From NCBI RefSeq assembly GCF_002813135.1, contig NZ_PHTY01000001.1, forward strand, positions 1,049,501-1,113,500: a DNA stretch of 64,000 nt, given 5' to 3'. This DNA comes from Ulvibacter sp. MAR_2010_11. Its GTDB lineage: Bacteria > Bacteroidota > Bacteroidia > Flavobacteriales > Flavobacteriaceae. The notes beneath the pieces were generated by a model. That model saw only the letters and a program-made list of their open reading frames with translations. It had not been told where the DNA came from and did not search any database. The translations under genes were made by a program, and so were the position numbers. Positions 36,502-46,450 of this stretch are shown here, piece after piece; the stretch's first letter is position 1, and each line of letters starts with the position of its first letter.

Positions 36502-37767
36502 ATCGAATCCAATATCGCTGCGATAATACATCCTGTCAAAAGATAGTTTAGCTATGTTTTGGTAGGATTTTTTTAGTGCCAGTTTGTAATCTGTATCCAG
36601 GGAAGTAACCGCAAGTACACGTCCGCCATTGGTCACTACCTTTCCTTCTTTTTGAGTAGTTCCCGCATGAAAAACAATCGAATCGCTTATTTCTGAAATT
36701 CCCGAAATCTCTTTTCCTTTCTCATAAGCTTCAGGATATCCTCCAGAGACCAACATTACTGTAGTCGCAGCCCGATCGTCGATACTTACATCGATTTTGT
36801 TTAAAGTTTGATGATAGGTTGCTTCCAACAAATTGACCAAATCGGTTTTAATTCGGGGTAACACCACTTCGGTTTCGGGGTCTCCCATCCGTACGTTATA
36901 TTCGATAACATAAGGCTCATCTCCTACTTTTATCAACCCTATAAAGAGAAATCCTTTGTAATCGATCTTTTCTTTTTGCAGTCCTAAAACTGAAGGTTTT
37001 ACAATACGCTCCTCAATTTTTTGCATCAACACATCGTTTGCAAACGGAACCGGTGAGATCGCACCCATTCCCCCTGTATTCAAGCCTGTGTCTCCTTCAC
37101 CAATTCGTTTGTAGTCTTTCGCCGTAGGCAATATTTTATAATTTTTGCCATCGGTAAGAACAAACACACTCAGTTCGATACCGTCTAAAAATTCTTCGAT
37201 AACCACCGTTTCGCTAGCGGCACCAAACTTAGAATGCGATAGCATGTTTTCCAATTCCTGCTTGGCTTCCTGGAGATCTTTCAGAATTAAAACTCCTTTT
37301 CCTGCTGCAAGACCATCCGCTTTTAACACATAGGGCGCTTTGAGTGTTTCCAGAAACTGTTTCCCTGCATCCAGTGATTTTTTGGTGAAACTGGCATAGG
37401 CGGCCGTTGGAATGTTATGCTGCATCATAAATTCTTTGGCGCGTTCCTTGCTTCCTTCCAACAGCGCTCCTCGTTTAGAGGGTCCAATCAGCATCACGCC
37501 TTGCAATTCTTTGTTTTCAGCAAAATAATCGGCTATTCCATGTACCAGAGGATCTTCCGGACCCACAACTACCATTTTAATTTTATTTTCCAGTACACAG
37601 TTCTTTACAGCTTCAAAATCGGTTACAGACAAGGCGACGTTAGTAGCAATCGCTGCTGTTCCTGCATTTCCGGGAGCAACAAAAAGTTTATCACAGTTAG
37701 CACTCTCTGCAAGTTTATATGCAAATGTATGTTCGCGACCACCGGAACCCAATATTAAAATGTTCAT
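36493..37767 (-). CDS. purD: Phosphoribosylamine-glycine ligase
   Basis: GAR synthetase, joining glycine to 5-phosphoribosylamine in purine synthesis; an ATP-grasp enzyme in the cytoplasm. 424 residues from the ATG at 37767, giving the standard MNILILGSGGREHTF. The ATP-grasp region includes YVLKADGLAAGKGV and the magnesium site EYNVRMGDPETE. A TATTTTTG box lies upstream at 37792-37799. It stands alone, not in a pur cluster. Confidence 0.97.
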   Translation of the reverse strand: MNILILGSGGREHTFAYKLAESANCDKLFVAPGNAGTAAIATNVALSVTDFEAVKNCVLENKIKMVVVGPEDPLVHGIADYFAENKELQGVMLIGPSKRGALLEGSKERAKEFMMQHNIPTAAYASFTKKSLDAGKQFLETLKAPYVLKADGLAAGKGVLILKDLQEAKQELENMLSHSKFGAASETVVIEEFLDGIELSVFVLTDGKNYKILPTAKDYKRIGEGDTGLNTGGMGAISPVPFANDVLMQKIEERIVKPSVLGLQKEKIDYKGFLFIGLIKVGDEPYVIEYNVRMGDPETEVVLPRIKTDLVNLLEATYHQTLNKIDVSIDDRAATTVMLVSGGYPEAYEKGKEISGISEISDSIVFHAGTTQKEGKVVTNGGRVLAVTSLDTDYKLALKKSYQNIAKLSFDRMYYRSDIGFDLF

Positions 37768-37791
37768 GTTTGGAAGAATTTTAATTGGTTG

Positions 37792-37799
37792 CAAAAATA
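37792..37799 (-). promoter_or_regulatory. Candidate -7 box (TATTTTTG) of purD
   Basis: The minus strand reads TATTTTTG; TGG occurs 20 nt upstream in place of TTTG. Transcription would start near 37786, about 19 nt before the ATG. Confidence 0.4.
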
Positions 37800-37931
37800 A
37801 AGGAATTTTATGCTTTGACCATCACCAAAATTGGTTTTACGAAGGATTACTTTACGATCTCTTTTGAAAAATGAATCAAAGGCTTTTTTTCGAATCGCAG
37901 TTTCACTAAATTCACCTATTAATATTCTCTA

Positions 37932-39239
37932 TTGAATTTATTCGAACTCACATTACGTCTCAAAGGTTTTCCAATTGCTGAAGCCAAAAAACGGCTGCAG
38001 GAAATTCAAGCAATTCCTGAAAAAGAGTACGAAACGTATGTTTATAAACTTCGGGAGGATATTTTTAGGTATCATCTTCGGGAAAATCCTTCGTACAAGA
38101 CCTTTGCCGGCACGTCAGCCTTCGAAACATGGGAAGCTATTCCTGTCCTACAAAAAAGCGATCTGCAACGTCCGCTGGCAGAACGCCTGTCCAATGGATT
38201 TTCAGAAAAAAACAGTTATGTAAATAAAACATCGGGATCGAGCGGGCACCCCTTTATTTTTGCAAAGGACAAATTTACACATGCACTAACCTGGGCTACC
38301 ATTTTGAATCGTTATGGTTGGCATGATCTCGATTTTTCCACCTCGCTGGAGGCGCGATTTTACGGAATTCCCTTAGACGCAAAAGGGTATCGTAAAGAAC
38401 GGCTAAAAGACAAATTGAGTAACCGCTACCGATTTCCAATTTTTGATCTTTCAGATGCCAAAATGGAAGATTTTCTACAGGTTTTCCGAAAGAGAAAATT
38501 CGATTACATCAATGGTTACACAAGTTCTGTGGTGCTATTTGCTAAATATCTGCATTCCCGGGATCTTCATTTAAAAGACATTTGTCCTTCCTTGAGATAT
38601 TGTATTGTTACCAGCGAAATGTTGTTCGAAAACGATAAAAAATTATTGGAAACTACCTTTGGTGTGCCGGTAATTAACGAATACGGCGCCAGCGAGCTGG
38701 ATTTGATAGCTTTTACAAATGCCGACAACGATTTTATAGTAAATAGTGAAACGCTCTTTGTTGAAATATTGGATGAACATAATAAGCCTGTTGCCAACGG
38801 ATTTCCGGGAAGAATTATCATCACCTCTTTGTACAATAGGGCACATCCTATGATACGCTACGACATTGGAGATTTGGGAATTTTAGCACCCGAAAGCACC
38901 CTAAAAAAGCCCATTTTACAGCAATTAATTGGTCGTACCAACGACATCGCCCGTTTACCCAGTGGAAAAACGGTGCCCGGACTTACCTTTTATTATGTCA
39001 CCAAAAGTGTGATCGAGGACGATGGGAATGTAAAGGAATTTATAATTGAACAGACCGCTTTGGATACCTTTTTAATTCGTTATGTTTCTGAAAGGGAGCT
39101 TACTTTGGTTGAAATTGATGTGATTAAAAGAGCGTTATTCGACTATCTGGAAAACGACCTCAACCTGCTTTTTAATCGTGTTGCCATGCTTGACCGAAGC
39201 AGCCGTGGAAAATTGAAACAGTTTATCTCAACCTTTTAA
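37932..39239 (+). CDS. CapK/PaaK-like adenylate-forming protein of a polysaccharide locus
   Basis: A 435-residue protein related to phenylacetate-CoA ligases, of the type found in capsule loci (CapK/WbbL-like). The acyl-adenylate loop is TSGSSGHPF (about residue 97), and YGASE and IRYDIGDLG are typical core motifs, so it may activate an acid for coupling to a sugar. The start is a TTG at 37932 because no suitable ATG is near. It precedes a frameshifted glycosyltransferase by 11 nt on the same strand. The substrate is unknown. Confidence 0.82.
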   Translation: MNLFELTLRLKGFPIAEAKKRLQEIQAIPEKEYETYVYKLREDIFRYHLRENPSYKTFAGTSAFETWEAIPVLQKSDLQRPLAERLSNGFSEKNSYVNKTSGSSGHPFIFAKDKFTHALTWATILNRYGWHDLDFSTSLEARFYGIPLDAKGYRKERLKDKLSNRYRFPIFDLSDAKMEDFLQVFRKRKFDYINGYTSSVVLFAKYLHSRDLHLKDICPSLRYCIVTSEMLFENDKKLLETTFGVPVINEYGASELDLIAFTNADNDFIVNSETLFVEILDEHNKPVANGFPGRIIITSLYNRAHPMIRYDIGDLGILAPESTLKKPILQQLIGRTNDIARLPSGKTVPGLTFYYVTKSVIEDDGNVKEFIIEQTALDTFLIRYVSERELTLVEIDVIKRALFDYLENDLNLLFNRVAMLDRSSRGKLKQFISTF

Positions 39240-39250
39240 TTTACAATTGA

Positions 39251-40416
39251 ATGCGCAAAAAAGACATTCTCTTAATTACTAATTATTTTCCTCCTGAAAA
39301 AGGTGCAGCGGCCAATAGAATGCATTCATTGGCTGCTGCGCTCTCTAACAATAACTATTCGGTAACAATTGTTTGTCCATTGCCAAATTATCCTAATGGT
39401 AAAATTCAAACTGCATACAAAGGGTCTTTTTATAGCAAGTCTGTTGAACATGGAATGAGTATCTCTCGCCTTTGGATCTGGCCCAGTAATTCAAAAAACA
39501 CATTCTTGCGATTACTGTCGATGTTTTCGTTTTCAATAAGTTTACATTTCTATTTTCTTTTTAAAAAAATCCCAAAAGTGGTTGTTGTGCAATATTCCCC
39601 AATTTTTATTGGGGTTACGGCTGTATTCTGGGCTCGTATTTTAAATAAGCGAATTGTTCTAAATGTATCAGATTTATGGCCAAAAGCAGGTTTGGAAATG
39701 GGGCTATTAAAAAGAGGTTTTTATTATTCGGTCCTTGAAAAAATGGAATATTTCTGTTATCGAAAATCAAATTTAATCTTGGGACAGTCCGAAGAAATAC
39801 TTACTCATATTGGCAAATTATATCCTGCGAAAGACACCTTTTTATATAGAAACTTTCCAAATTTTAATTCATCCAGTTTAACTTATGAGGATGCGTCTCG
39901 CTCCATTACTATAGTTTATGCAGGCCTGTTGGGGTAGCACAAGGAATTTATGCCATTTGCACTCAAATAAAATTCCCGAAAGGCGTCACTTTGCACATTT
40001 ATGGCGCCGGCCCTGAAGCAGAAGCGATTGGAAAACTCAAAAATCCAGAAATTGTTTTTCATGGTGAAATTGATAGGGCAAAATTACATCAAGAAATTAC
40101 AAAATATGATATTGGTTTTATTCCACTGGTCAACAGGATTTATGGTTCGGTTCCTTCAAAAATATTTGAATACACAAAACTTGGACTTCCTATTTTGTAT
40201 TATGCGGGTGGAGAAGGAGAAGGTCTTGTTACCGATTATAAATTAGGATGGTCTATCCCGGTGAATAATATTAACTTTTTACAACAGTTTATAGACGAGC
40301 TTTCAAAAGAGAAGTTGAATGAATTTCCTAAGGATATGGTTAAGAAAAAAGCCGATTTGCTTTTCGACTTTCACAAACAGTTTAAGATGTTTAACACCAA
40401 AATTGAATCGCTTTAA
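39251..40416 (+). pseudogene. Glycosyltransferase family 4 (WbuB-like), frameshifted in a G-tract
   Basis: Together the two halves form one GT-B glycosyltransferase. The first (39251-39937) ends IVYAGLLG then TAG; the second, in another frame, continues VAQGIYAICTQIKFPKG and HIYGAGPEAE to the TAA at 40414. The site is GGGG (39931-39934): one extra G would give an unbroken frame LLGVAQG. N-terminal YFPPEKGAAANRMHSLAAAL is the family donor/acceptor motif and KIFEYTKLGLPILYY the C-terminal donor site. It is therefore a recent single-base loss or a sequencing/assembly error. If truly broken the gene is a pseudogene. Confidence 0.88.
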
Positions 40417-41765
40417 TAGGCCTTTTCTTCTCCCCTAAGCGCATTAAACACTGTTTGAAACACAATTTTAATATCTAAAAAAAGTGACCAATTTTCCAAA
40501 TAGAAAATATCGTATTTCACTCGGTTGATAATGTCGTTCTCATTTTCTACTTCTCCTCTATAGCCACTTACCTGTGCCAAACCGGTTATTCCGGGTTTTA
40601 TAAAGTGGCGTACCATAAACTTATCGATACGCTCGGCATACATATGTGTATGACTTACCATATGTGGTCGAGGACCTACTACAGACATTTCTCCTTTTAA
40701 TACATTGATAAATTGTGGTAGTTCGTCGATACTTGTTTTTCTAATTATCCTTCCAACCTTAGTAATTCTTTCATCGCCTTTTGTTACCTGATAAAGATCT
40801 GCTATGGGATTTGGTGTCATGGATCTAAATTTATAACAGTAAAATTCTTTATAATCCAGTCCGTTTCGTTTTTGTTTGAAAAAGACCGGGCCTTTTGATT
40901 CTAATTTTATGATAATCCCTAACAAGGGTGTAAGCCAGGATAAAATTCCAACTATTATTGAAAGTGCCAAGATCACATCGAAACTCCTCTTAATGAACTT
41001 ATTAAAAGGTTCATCCATAGGAATTTTACGAAGTGATAAAATAGGAAGGACACCATAGTAAGCAAAATCTAATTTCTTTGAATAGATTTCTTTATTATCA
41101 GGTAAAAACTTCAGAATTTTCAGGTTATTATCTGCAAAGTCGATTAACTTAATTAAATTCTCGTTGTTGAGTTCGGCCACCGATGAATAAATTTCGTCTA
41201 CGTCGTTTTTGGAAATATATTCGAAGCAGTCTTCTATTTTAAATTTATCGGGCCCTCTAAGGTCAAAAGTCTTGTTTAATTTGTAACCAAATTCGGGGCG
41301 GTCCAGAAAAAATTTTCGCAATTGATCTGTTTTCTGATTCAAACCAATAATGACTACTTTTCTATTATTTCCGCCTAAAAGTTGTCTGTACTTTTTCAGT
41401 AAAAAATAAATGGTAAGCTTAATGATGCTAATCAATAGCATCACAAGTATGACATATTTAATAATTGCTATTGGATCTATTCTCAATCCGTTATAAAATC
41501 CAAAAAAGGCAAACACAATTAAAAAGTATAGAACCCCTTGCTTAGCTACCAAAGAAATGATCTTCGCAACATGTGTAAAACGATATATTTCGTAAAAATT
41601 TGATTTTAGAGAAAGTATTATCCAGGCAATGGAAACAAAAATAATGTAGTGTATAAAATGTAGTTCGGAAGTAAAGAACTGATAAGCTAAAACATGTATT
41701 ATTGATAGATCAATAACATATGAAATAGGCCTCAACAATCCCGAATATCTTCCGCGTTTAAACAT
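40413..41765 (-). CDS. Initiating sugar phosphotransferase (polyprenyl glycosylphosphotransferase, WcaJ-type)
   Basis: Starts the polymer repeat by moving a sugar-1-phosphate to undecaprenyl phosphate. The 450-residue protein has about four or five N-terminal helices, a Rossmann-like middle (about 130-240) and a C-terminal transferase with KRSFDVILAL, FFKQKRNG, FRSMTPNP, TSIDELPQFINVLKGEMSVVGPRP and FIKPGITGLAQVSGYRG. The sugar is probably glucose or galactose, but not proven. It is the last gene of the ugd-UXS operon and overlaps the frameshifted GT by 4 nt tail to tail. Confidence 0.92.
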   Translation of the reverse strand: MFKRGRYSGLLRPISYVIDLSIIHVLAYQFFTSELHFIHYIIFVSIAWIILSLKSNFYEIYRFTHVAKIISLVAKQGVLYFLIVFAFFGFYNGLRIDPIAIIKYVILVMLLISIIKLTIYFLLKKYRQLLGGNNRKVVIIGLNQKTDQLRKFFLDRPEFGYKLNKTFDLRGPDKFKIEDCFEYISKNDVDEIYSSVAELNNENLIKLIDFADNNLKILKFLPDNKEIYSKKLDFAYYGVLPILSLRKIPMDEPFNKFIKRSFDVILALSIIVGILSWLTPLLGIIIKLESKGPVFFKQKRNGLDYKEFYCYKFRSMTPNPIADLYQVTKGDERITKVGRIIRKTSIDELPQFINVLKGEMSVVGPRPHMVSHTHMYAERIDKFMVRHFIKPGITGLAQVSGYRGEVENENDIINRVKYDIFYLENWSLFLDIKIVFQTVFNALRGEEKAY

Positions 41766-41770
41766 TTTTA

Positions 41771-42760
41771 TTAATTCCTATTGTGTTTTGAAAAATCCTT
41801 GTGCTCGCTTTTAAATAACTCTTCTTTTGAAAGGTTTTTAAAATAGTCGAATGTTTTTTTCATGCCCTCTTCTCTGGATACTTTAGGCTCCCAATTTAAA
41901 ATTTGCCTTGCTTTCGAAATATCCGGCTGTCTTTGCATTGGATCGTCCTGAGGTAATGGCTTGAAGATAATTTTTTGTTTTGTTCCAGTTAATTTTATAA
42001 TCTCCTGAGCAAATTCCAAAATAGTGATCTCATGTGGATTTCCAATATTTACGGGCAATGAGTAATCACTTAAAAGAAGATTATACAACCCTTGAATCTG
42101 ATCATCTACATAACAAAAGGATCTTGTTTGAGAGCCATCACCAAAAACGGTAAGGTCCTCCCCTCTAAGCGCCTGACCAATAAACGCCGGAATTACCCGT
42201 CCGTCGTTTAATCGCATTCTAGGGCCATAGGTATTAAAAATTCGTGCAATGCGAGTTTCCAATCCATGAAAACGGTGATATGCCATTGTAATGGACTCCT
42301 GGAAGCGTTTTGCCTCATCATACACGCCTCTGGGACCAATTGTATTAACATTTCCATAATACTCTTCACTTTGCGGATGCACCAAAGGATCTCCATATAC
42401 CTCGGAAGTGGATGCTATTAGAATGCGTGCCTTTTTTTCTTTCGCGAGACCTAATAAATTATGGGTTCCCAAAGAGCCTACCTTCAAGGTTTGAATGGGT
42501 ATTTTTAAATAGTCTATAGGACTTGCCGGAGAGGCAAAATGTAAAATATAGTCTATGTTTCCGGGGACGTGGACAAATTTTGTAACATCGTGATGATAAA
42601 ACTCGAAATTTTCCAGCTTAAAAAGGTGTTCAATATTTTTTAAATCTCCTGTTATGAGGTTGTCCATTCCAATAACCTCATATCCTTCTTTAATAAATCT
42701 ATCGCACAGATGAGATCCTAAAAACCCTGAAGCCCCTGTAATTAAAACTCTTTTACGCAT
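41771..42760 (-). CDS. UDP-glucuronate decarboxylase-like SDR epimerase (UXS family)
   Basis: NAD-dependent short-chain dehydrogenase of 329 residues. NAD-binding [15 protein letters not shown] is at the N-terminus and the catalytic Tyr-Lys is in VYDEAKR. The sequence looks like UDP-xylose synthase (RPARGDxxR-type region [24 protein letters not shown]). It follows ugd with a 1-nt overlap (TAATG), so UDP-glucose would be oxidised to UDP-glucuronate and then decarboxylated to UDP-xylose. An epimerase role is the alternative. Confidence 0.85.
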   Translation of the reverse strand: MRKRVLITGASGFLGSHLCDRFIKEGYEVIGMDNLITGDLKNIEHLFKLENFEFYHHDVTKFVHVPGNIDYILHFASPASPIDYLKIPIQTLKVGSLGTHNLLGLAKEKKARILIASTSEVYGDPLVHPQSEEYYGNVNTIGPRGVYDEAKRFQESITMAYHRFHGLETRIARIFNTYGPRMRLNDGRVIPAFIGQALRGEDLTVFGDGSQTRSFCYVDDQIQGLYNLLLSDYSLPVNIGNPHEITILEFAQEIIKLTGTKQKIIFKPLPQDDPMQRQPDISKARQILNWEPKVSREEGMKKTFDYFKNLSKEELFKSEHKDFSKHNRN

Positions 42761-44070
42761 TAGTTTATTTGTTTTCTTCCAATAGAAAAATAGGTGAATC
42801 CTTCAGACTCCATATCTTCCAAGTTGTAAAGGTTTCTTCCGTCAAAGATAACTCGGTTCTTTAACAGTTGTTTCAGCTTTTGGTAGTTAGGAGTTCTAAA
42901 GATGCTCCACTCTGTGCAAATTACCAAAGCATCGGCATCTTCCGTAGTTTCGTACAATGAGTTTGCATAGGTTAATTTATCTCCAAACAATTTTTGTATG
43001 TTGGGCATGGCTTCGGGATCAAAAACAGTGAGATTAGCACCCCGTTTCAGTAATGCATTGATAATATCAATAGAAGGAGCTTCCCGTATATCGTCGGTTT
43101 CGGGTTTAAACGCTAATCCCCAAATTGCGATTTTCTTGTTTGCGAGATCACTGTTGAAGTAGGCTTCTATCTTAGGAATCAATATGGTTTTTTGAGTACT
43201 ATTAATTTTTAGTACGGAATCCAATATTTTAAAATCGTATTGTAAGTCGGCCCCCGCTTTTTTAAGCGCTTTAACATCTTTTGGAAAGCAAGAGCCCCCA
43301 TAACCGATTCCCGGAAATAAGAATCGCTTTCCAATCCTTGAATCGGTTCCCAGACCAACGCGAACCTGATCAACATCTGCCCCTACTTTTTCACAATAAT
43401 TCGCAATTTCGTTCATAAAGGTGATCTTGGTAGCCAAAAAAGCATTTGCCGCATATTTTGTTAGTTCGGCTGAGCGTTCATCCATAATAATCACCGGATT
43501 GCCAGATCGTACAAAGGGTGCATACAATTTTTTCATCAATGAGGTTGCTCGCTCACTTGAAGATCCTACAATAATTCTTTCCGGTTTTAAAAAGTCATCT
43601 ACCGCAAACCCTTCTCTTAAAAATTCGGGATTGGAAACAACATCGAAATCGCAGATGGCGTGCCTTGAGATTACCTCCACTACTTTATCGGCCGTGCCTA
43701 CAGGAACAGTGCTCTTATCGACGATAACCTTGTATTCTTTTATCATTTTCCCTATTTCTTCCGAAACATCCAGTACATATCTTAAATCGGCCGATCCGTC
43801 TTCGTCCTCCGGCGTAGGAAGTGCTAAAAAGATAATATCCCCATGAGCTAACCCTTCTGCCAAAGAAGTTGTAAATCTAAGGCGGTTTGCCTTGATATTT
43901 CTTTCAAAGAGAACATCCAAATGAGGTTCATATATTGGCACGATGCCATTGCGCATTTTAGCCACCTTATCGGCATCAATGTCTACACAGATTACTTCAT
44001 TGCCAGTTTCGGCCAAACAGGTTCCTGTCACCAACCCCACATATCCTGTTCCTACTACCGTTATTTTCAT
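42760..44070 (-). CDS. ugd: UDP-glucose 6-dehydrogenase
   Basis: Oxidises UDP-glucose to UDP-glucuronate with NAD. 436 residues. The NAD site is [10 protein letters not shown] at the N-terminus and the catalytic Cys is in [12 protein letters not shown] near residue 260. ARxxNK-type and [12 protein letters not shown] substrate segments are present. It supplies uronic acid for the polymer and, via the next gene, possibly UDP-xylose. Confidence 0.95.
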   Translation of the reverse strand: MKITVVGTGYVGLVTGTCLAETGNEVICVDIDADKVAKMRNGIVPIYEPHLDVLFERNIKANRLRFTTSLAEGLAHGDIIFLALPTPEDEDGSADLRYVLDVSEEIGKMIKEYKVIVDKSTVPVGTADKVVEVISRHAICDFDVVSNPEFLREGFAVDDFLKPERIIVGSSSERATSLMKKLYAPFVRSGNPVIIMDERSAELTKYAANAFLATKITFMNEIANYCEKVGADVDQVRVGLGTDSRIGKRFLFPGIGYGGSCFPKDVKALKKAGADLQYDFKILDSVLKINSTQKTILIPKIEAYFNSDLANKKIAIWGLAFKPETDDIREAPSIDIINALLKRGANLTVFDPEAMPNIQKLFGDKLTYANSLYETTEDADALVICTEWSIFRTPNYQKLKQLLKNRVIFDGRNLYNLEDMESEGFTYFSIGRKQIN

Positions 44071-44117
44071 AATTTACAGTGGATTCATTTTTGAAAGTGC
44101 AAAAATACAATTTGCTG

Positions 44118-45341
44118 TCATTTTAACTCTGTTTTTGGGTTGTTGTTTTGAATCTCAGTGTTTTTAATTAAAAGTAATATCAAAAAGAGTCCCATATAAT
44201 AAACTCCTATTTGACGATGGAAAAGGTTTTCGACCAAACAATAAAATATCAATGAAAGTAAAAAAGCCACTGAATAATAATCCTTTCGGCTCTTCCAGAA
44301 AACAAGTAAAAGAAAACCTAAAAAAAGCAGCACAGAGACAATTCCGTAACCGATATACAGGTCGAAAAACTGATTATGGGTGTTATATCTTTCAGAAATA
44401 AACTCCTCTCTTTTTACAGCATCTTTTATACTTTCATTATAACAGTCTATTAGTTTTTCTTTGGTATTTTCGAATCCAAATCCTGTAGTAATTAAACCCT
44501 CGGCTTCAATAATTTGATGGCTACAGTGCCATGCCTCAGAACGCAATTCCCAGGTCATGGTGCTGTTAACAAATTTATGCAGGGCCGAAAAATTCTGTAT
44601 ATTCGAACCCTCGTGCTTTTTTTCTAATGAAAAAACAAACAATGCGACTAGTATTGACAGCGACATCGCAGCTATCACTTTAACAACTCTTCTTTTCCCG
44701 TAAAACTGCCTGACAATAGCAAGTAAGATAAGCAGTGCAATGGCTAATTTTGAACCAATAATTAGTATAAATAGAATGTTTACAATGATATTGGCCAGAT
44801 TGTAATTATTATGCGGGTGATATTTCCTTGGAATAGACTGCCCGGAAACAAGAATACTCGCAACAGCCAACAAACCTAAATACAAACGGTCAACTAGCAA
44901 AGCCTCAATCACCATGGGGGAATTTCCCAATTCAAAATTTCCGGACGTTATGGATAAAATAATAAGGTTTGTAAGGGAAAAGAGGATGGCCGCAAGAGAA
45001 GAAAAGATAATTGCTTTATGAATCTTCTGAAAATCCTGAATGGGAATATAAAGCAGCACAAGGCTAATCACCACAAATACTTTCTTAATTATTTTAAAAT
45101 CTTCGTCCCATCTGTCTGTAAACAGTGTATTTATGAGTAAGTATACAAACAAGAAAGCAAAAAGAAGAAATGGTATTCGGCTTAACTTTTTAAAATCTTG
45201 TTTTGTAACAATAAAAGGGAAAGTAACCGCTAAAATTCCTAATAAAATATTGGGTAAAACCCTCATATAATCATCGAACGGAATAATAAGATAGAGCAGC
45301 ATGAAGGCATATGGATATACTGATGCGAGTATAATTTTCAT
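44118..45341 (-). CDS. O-antigen ligase/polymerase family membrane protein
   Basis: A 407-residue protein with about 10-12 membrane helices and a large periplasmic loop near residues 250-330. The loop end YNTHNQFFDLYIGYGIVSVLLF is the Wzy_C-type HNQ motif of O-antigen ligases and polymerases. It either joins the finished chain to its acceptor or polymerises repeat units. It lies 47 nt upstream of ugd on the same strand. Confidence 0.83.
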   Translation of the reverse strand: MKIILASVYPYAFMLLYLIIPFDDYMRVLPNILLGILAVTFPFIVTKQDFKKLSRIPFLLFAFLFVYLLINTLFTDRWDEDFKIIKKVFVVISLVLLYIPIQDFQKIHKAIIFSSLAAILFSLTNLIILSITSGNFELGNSPMVIEALLVDRLYLGLLAVASILVSGQSIPRKYHPHNNYNLANIIVNILFILIIGSKLAIALLILLAIVRQFYGKRRVVKVIAAMSLSILVALFVFSLEKKHEGSNIQNFSALHKFVNSTMTWELRSEAWHCSHQIIEAEGLITTGFGFENTKEKLIDCYNESIKDAVKREEFISERYNTHNQFFDLYIGYGIVSVLLFLGFLLLVFWKSRKDYYSVAFLLSLIFYCLVENLFHRQIGVYYMGLFLILLLIKNTEIQNNNPKTELK

Positions 45342-45465
45342 CTACTTTAATTACAAATTTGAATACGGAAAGGTAAAAAAACTATCGGGAAATATCCTTT
45401 AAGCGAGAGTGTAAATTTAACGCGATGTAAAGGAGTCGTTATCTTTCTTTAATTACCAATAACAT

Positions 45466-46215
45466 TTATGCGCCACCTCTTAGTTTTTCCCTAAGAACCA
45501 AAGCTATGAATTTTGTATTGCCCACCAGATATCTTTTCCACATTCGTTTGGGTTCTTGTAAAAATCGATAAAACCACTCCATTCCTATTTTTTGCATCCA
45601 ATTTGGAGCGCGTTTTGTTTTACCAGCAACAACGTCAAAACTACCTCCAACACCCATAATAAGATTTACATTTTTTAATTGCTCACGATAGGTGTATAAA
45701 AAGTTTTCTTTGATAGGAGAGGTAATTGCAACAAAAAGAATATGAGCTCCACTGTCTGATATTTGTTGCGCTATTTGCGCTTCATCTTTTTTAGAAAAAT
45801 ACCCATTTCTATACCCCGCAATAATTCCATTGTTGTATTTATTGGAATAAATGTTTTTTACATCTGCTACGACCTCTTCTTTTGCCCCAAAAAGAAATAT
45901 TTTATAATTATTTTGATGTGCCAATTCGGCGAGATTTTCCATCAAATCAATTCCTGCAACTCGCTCCTCAAGGGGTTTGTTTAAAACCTTGGATGCCCAT
46001 ATTACAGCTTGTCCGTCTGCATTGATTATATCGCAACTATTCACGCTTTGTCGCAATTGCAAATTCTTCTGCATTTGCACAATCTTACCTGCATTTACTG
46101 CAACATGATGGATTTGTTCACGCGCCTCAATCTTCTTTCGGATTAACTCTACAGTTTCTCGCATGGAAAGATTGTCTATAGTTGTATTAAGTATGGATAT
46201 TCGTTGTGTGGCCAA
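45466..46215 (-). CDS. WecG/TagA/CpsF family glycosyltransferase
   Basis: Transfers a sugar, typically N-acetylmannosaminuronate or N-acetylmannosamine, onto a lipid-linked intermediate. Family motifs are INADGQAVIWASKVLNKPLEERVAGIDL and LFVAITSPIKENFLY near residues 165-180. The wecBC genes in the same locus make UDP-ManNAcA, so a WecG-like role is plausible. I use the TTG at 46215 (249 residues) because a TATCTTTG box at 46239-46246 lies between it and the alternative ATG at 46260. Confidence 0.84.
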   Translation of the reverse strand: MATQRISILNTTIDNLSMRETVELIRKKIEAREQIHHVAVNAGKIVQMQKNLQLRQSVNSCDIINADGQAVIWASKVLNKPLEERVAGIDLMENLAELAHQNNYKIFLFGAKEEVVADVKNIYSNKYNNGIIAGYRNGYFSKKDEAQIAQQISDSGAHILFVAITSPIKENFLYTYREQLKNVNLIMGVGGSFDVVAGKTKRAPNWMQKIGMEWFYRFLQEPKRMWKRYLVGNTKFIALVLREKLRGGA

Positions 46216-46238
46216 TGTTTTTTTATAAAAAATTGTGG

Positions 46239-46246
46239 CAAAGATA
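46239..46246 (-). promoter_or_regulatory. Candidate -7 box (TATCTTTG) of the WecG-type gene
   Basis: The minus strand reads TATCTTTG, matching TAnnTTTG. The nearest upstream TTGG is about 27 nt away, which is long. If real it would start transcription near 46233 and exclude the ATG at 46260. Confidence 0.35.
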
Positions 46247-46450
46247 CAACTAATCAACATCTTAATTAGTTTCCAATTTTATTTTCAAAAAATGAATTTC
46301 GTATTGCACAAAAATATCTTTATAGGCCTATTTATGATATAACTCTGAACGTGTAGAATTGTCAAGAGAACGAAGAATCTAGACGGTATTTTTTACCGAG
46401 AAACTATATTTATAAAAAGCTTCGGAGAAGTGACTATAATAATTGAAGGC

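Noticed and set aside
39991-40416. Separate small gene downstream of the GT fragment
   Set aside because: It is the C-terminal half of the same glycosyltransferase after the frame break at 39931-39934, and it lacks its own start context.
46384-46399. Short CGGTA/TACCG stem as a terminator in the spacer after the WecG-type gene
   Set aside because: A 5-bp stem with a 6-nt T-rich loop and no clean T-run is too weak to count, and it lies upstream, not downstream, of that gene.
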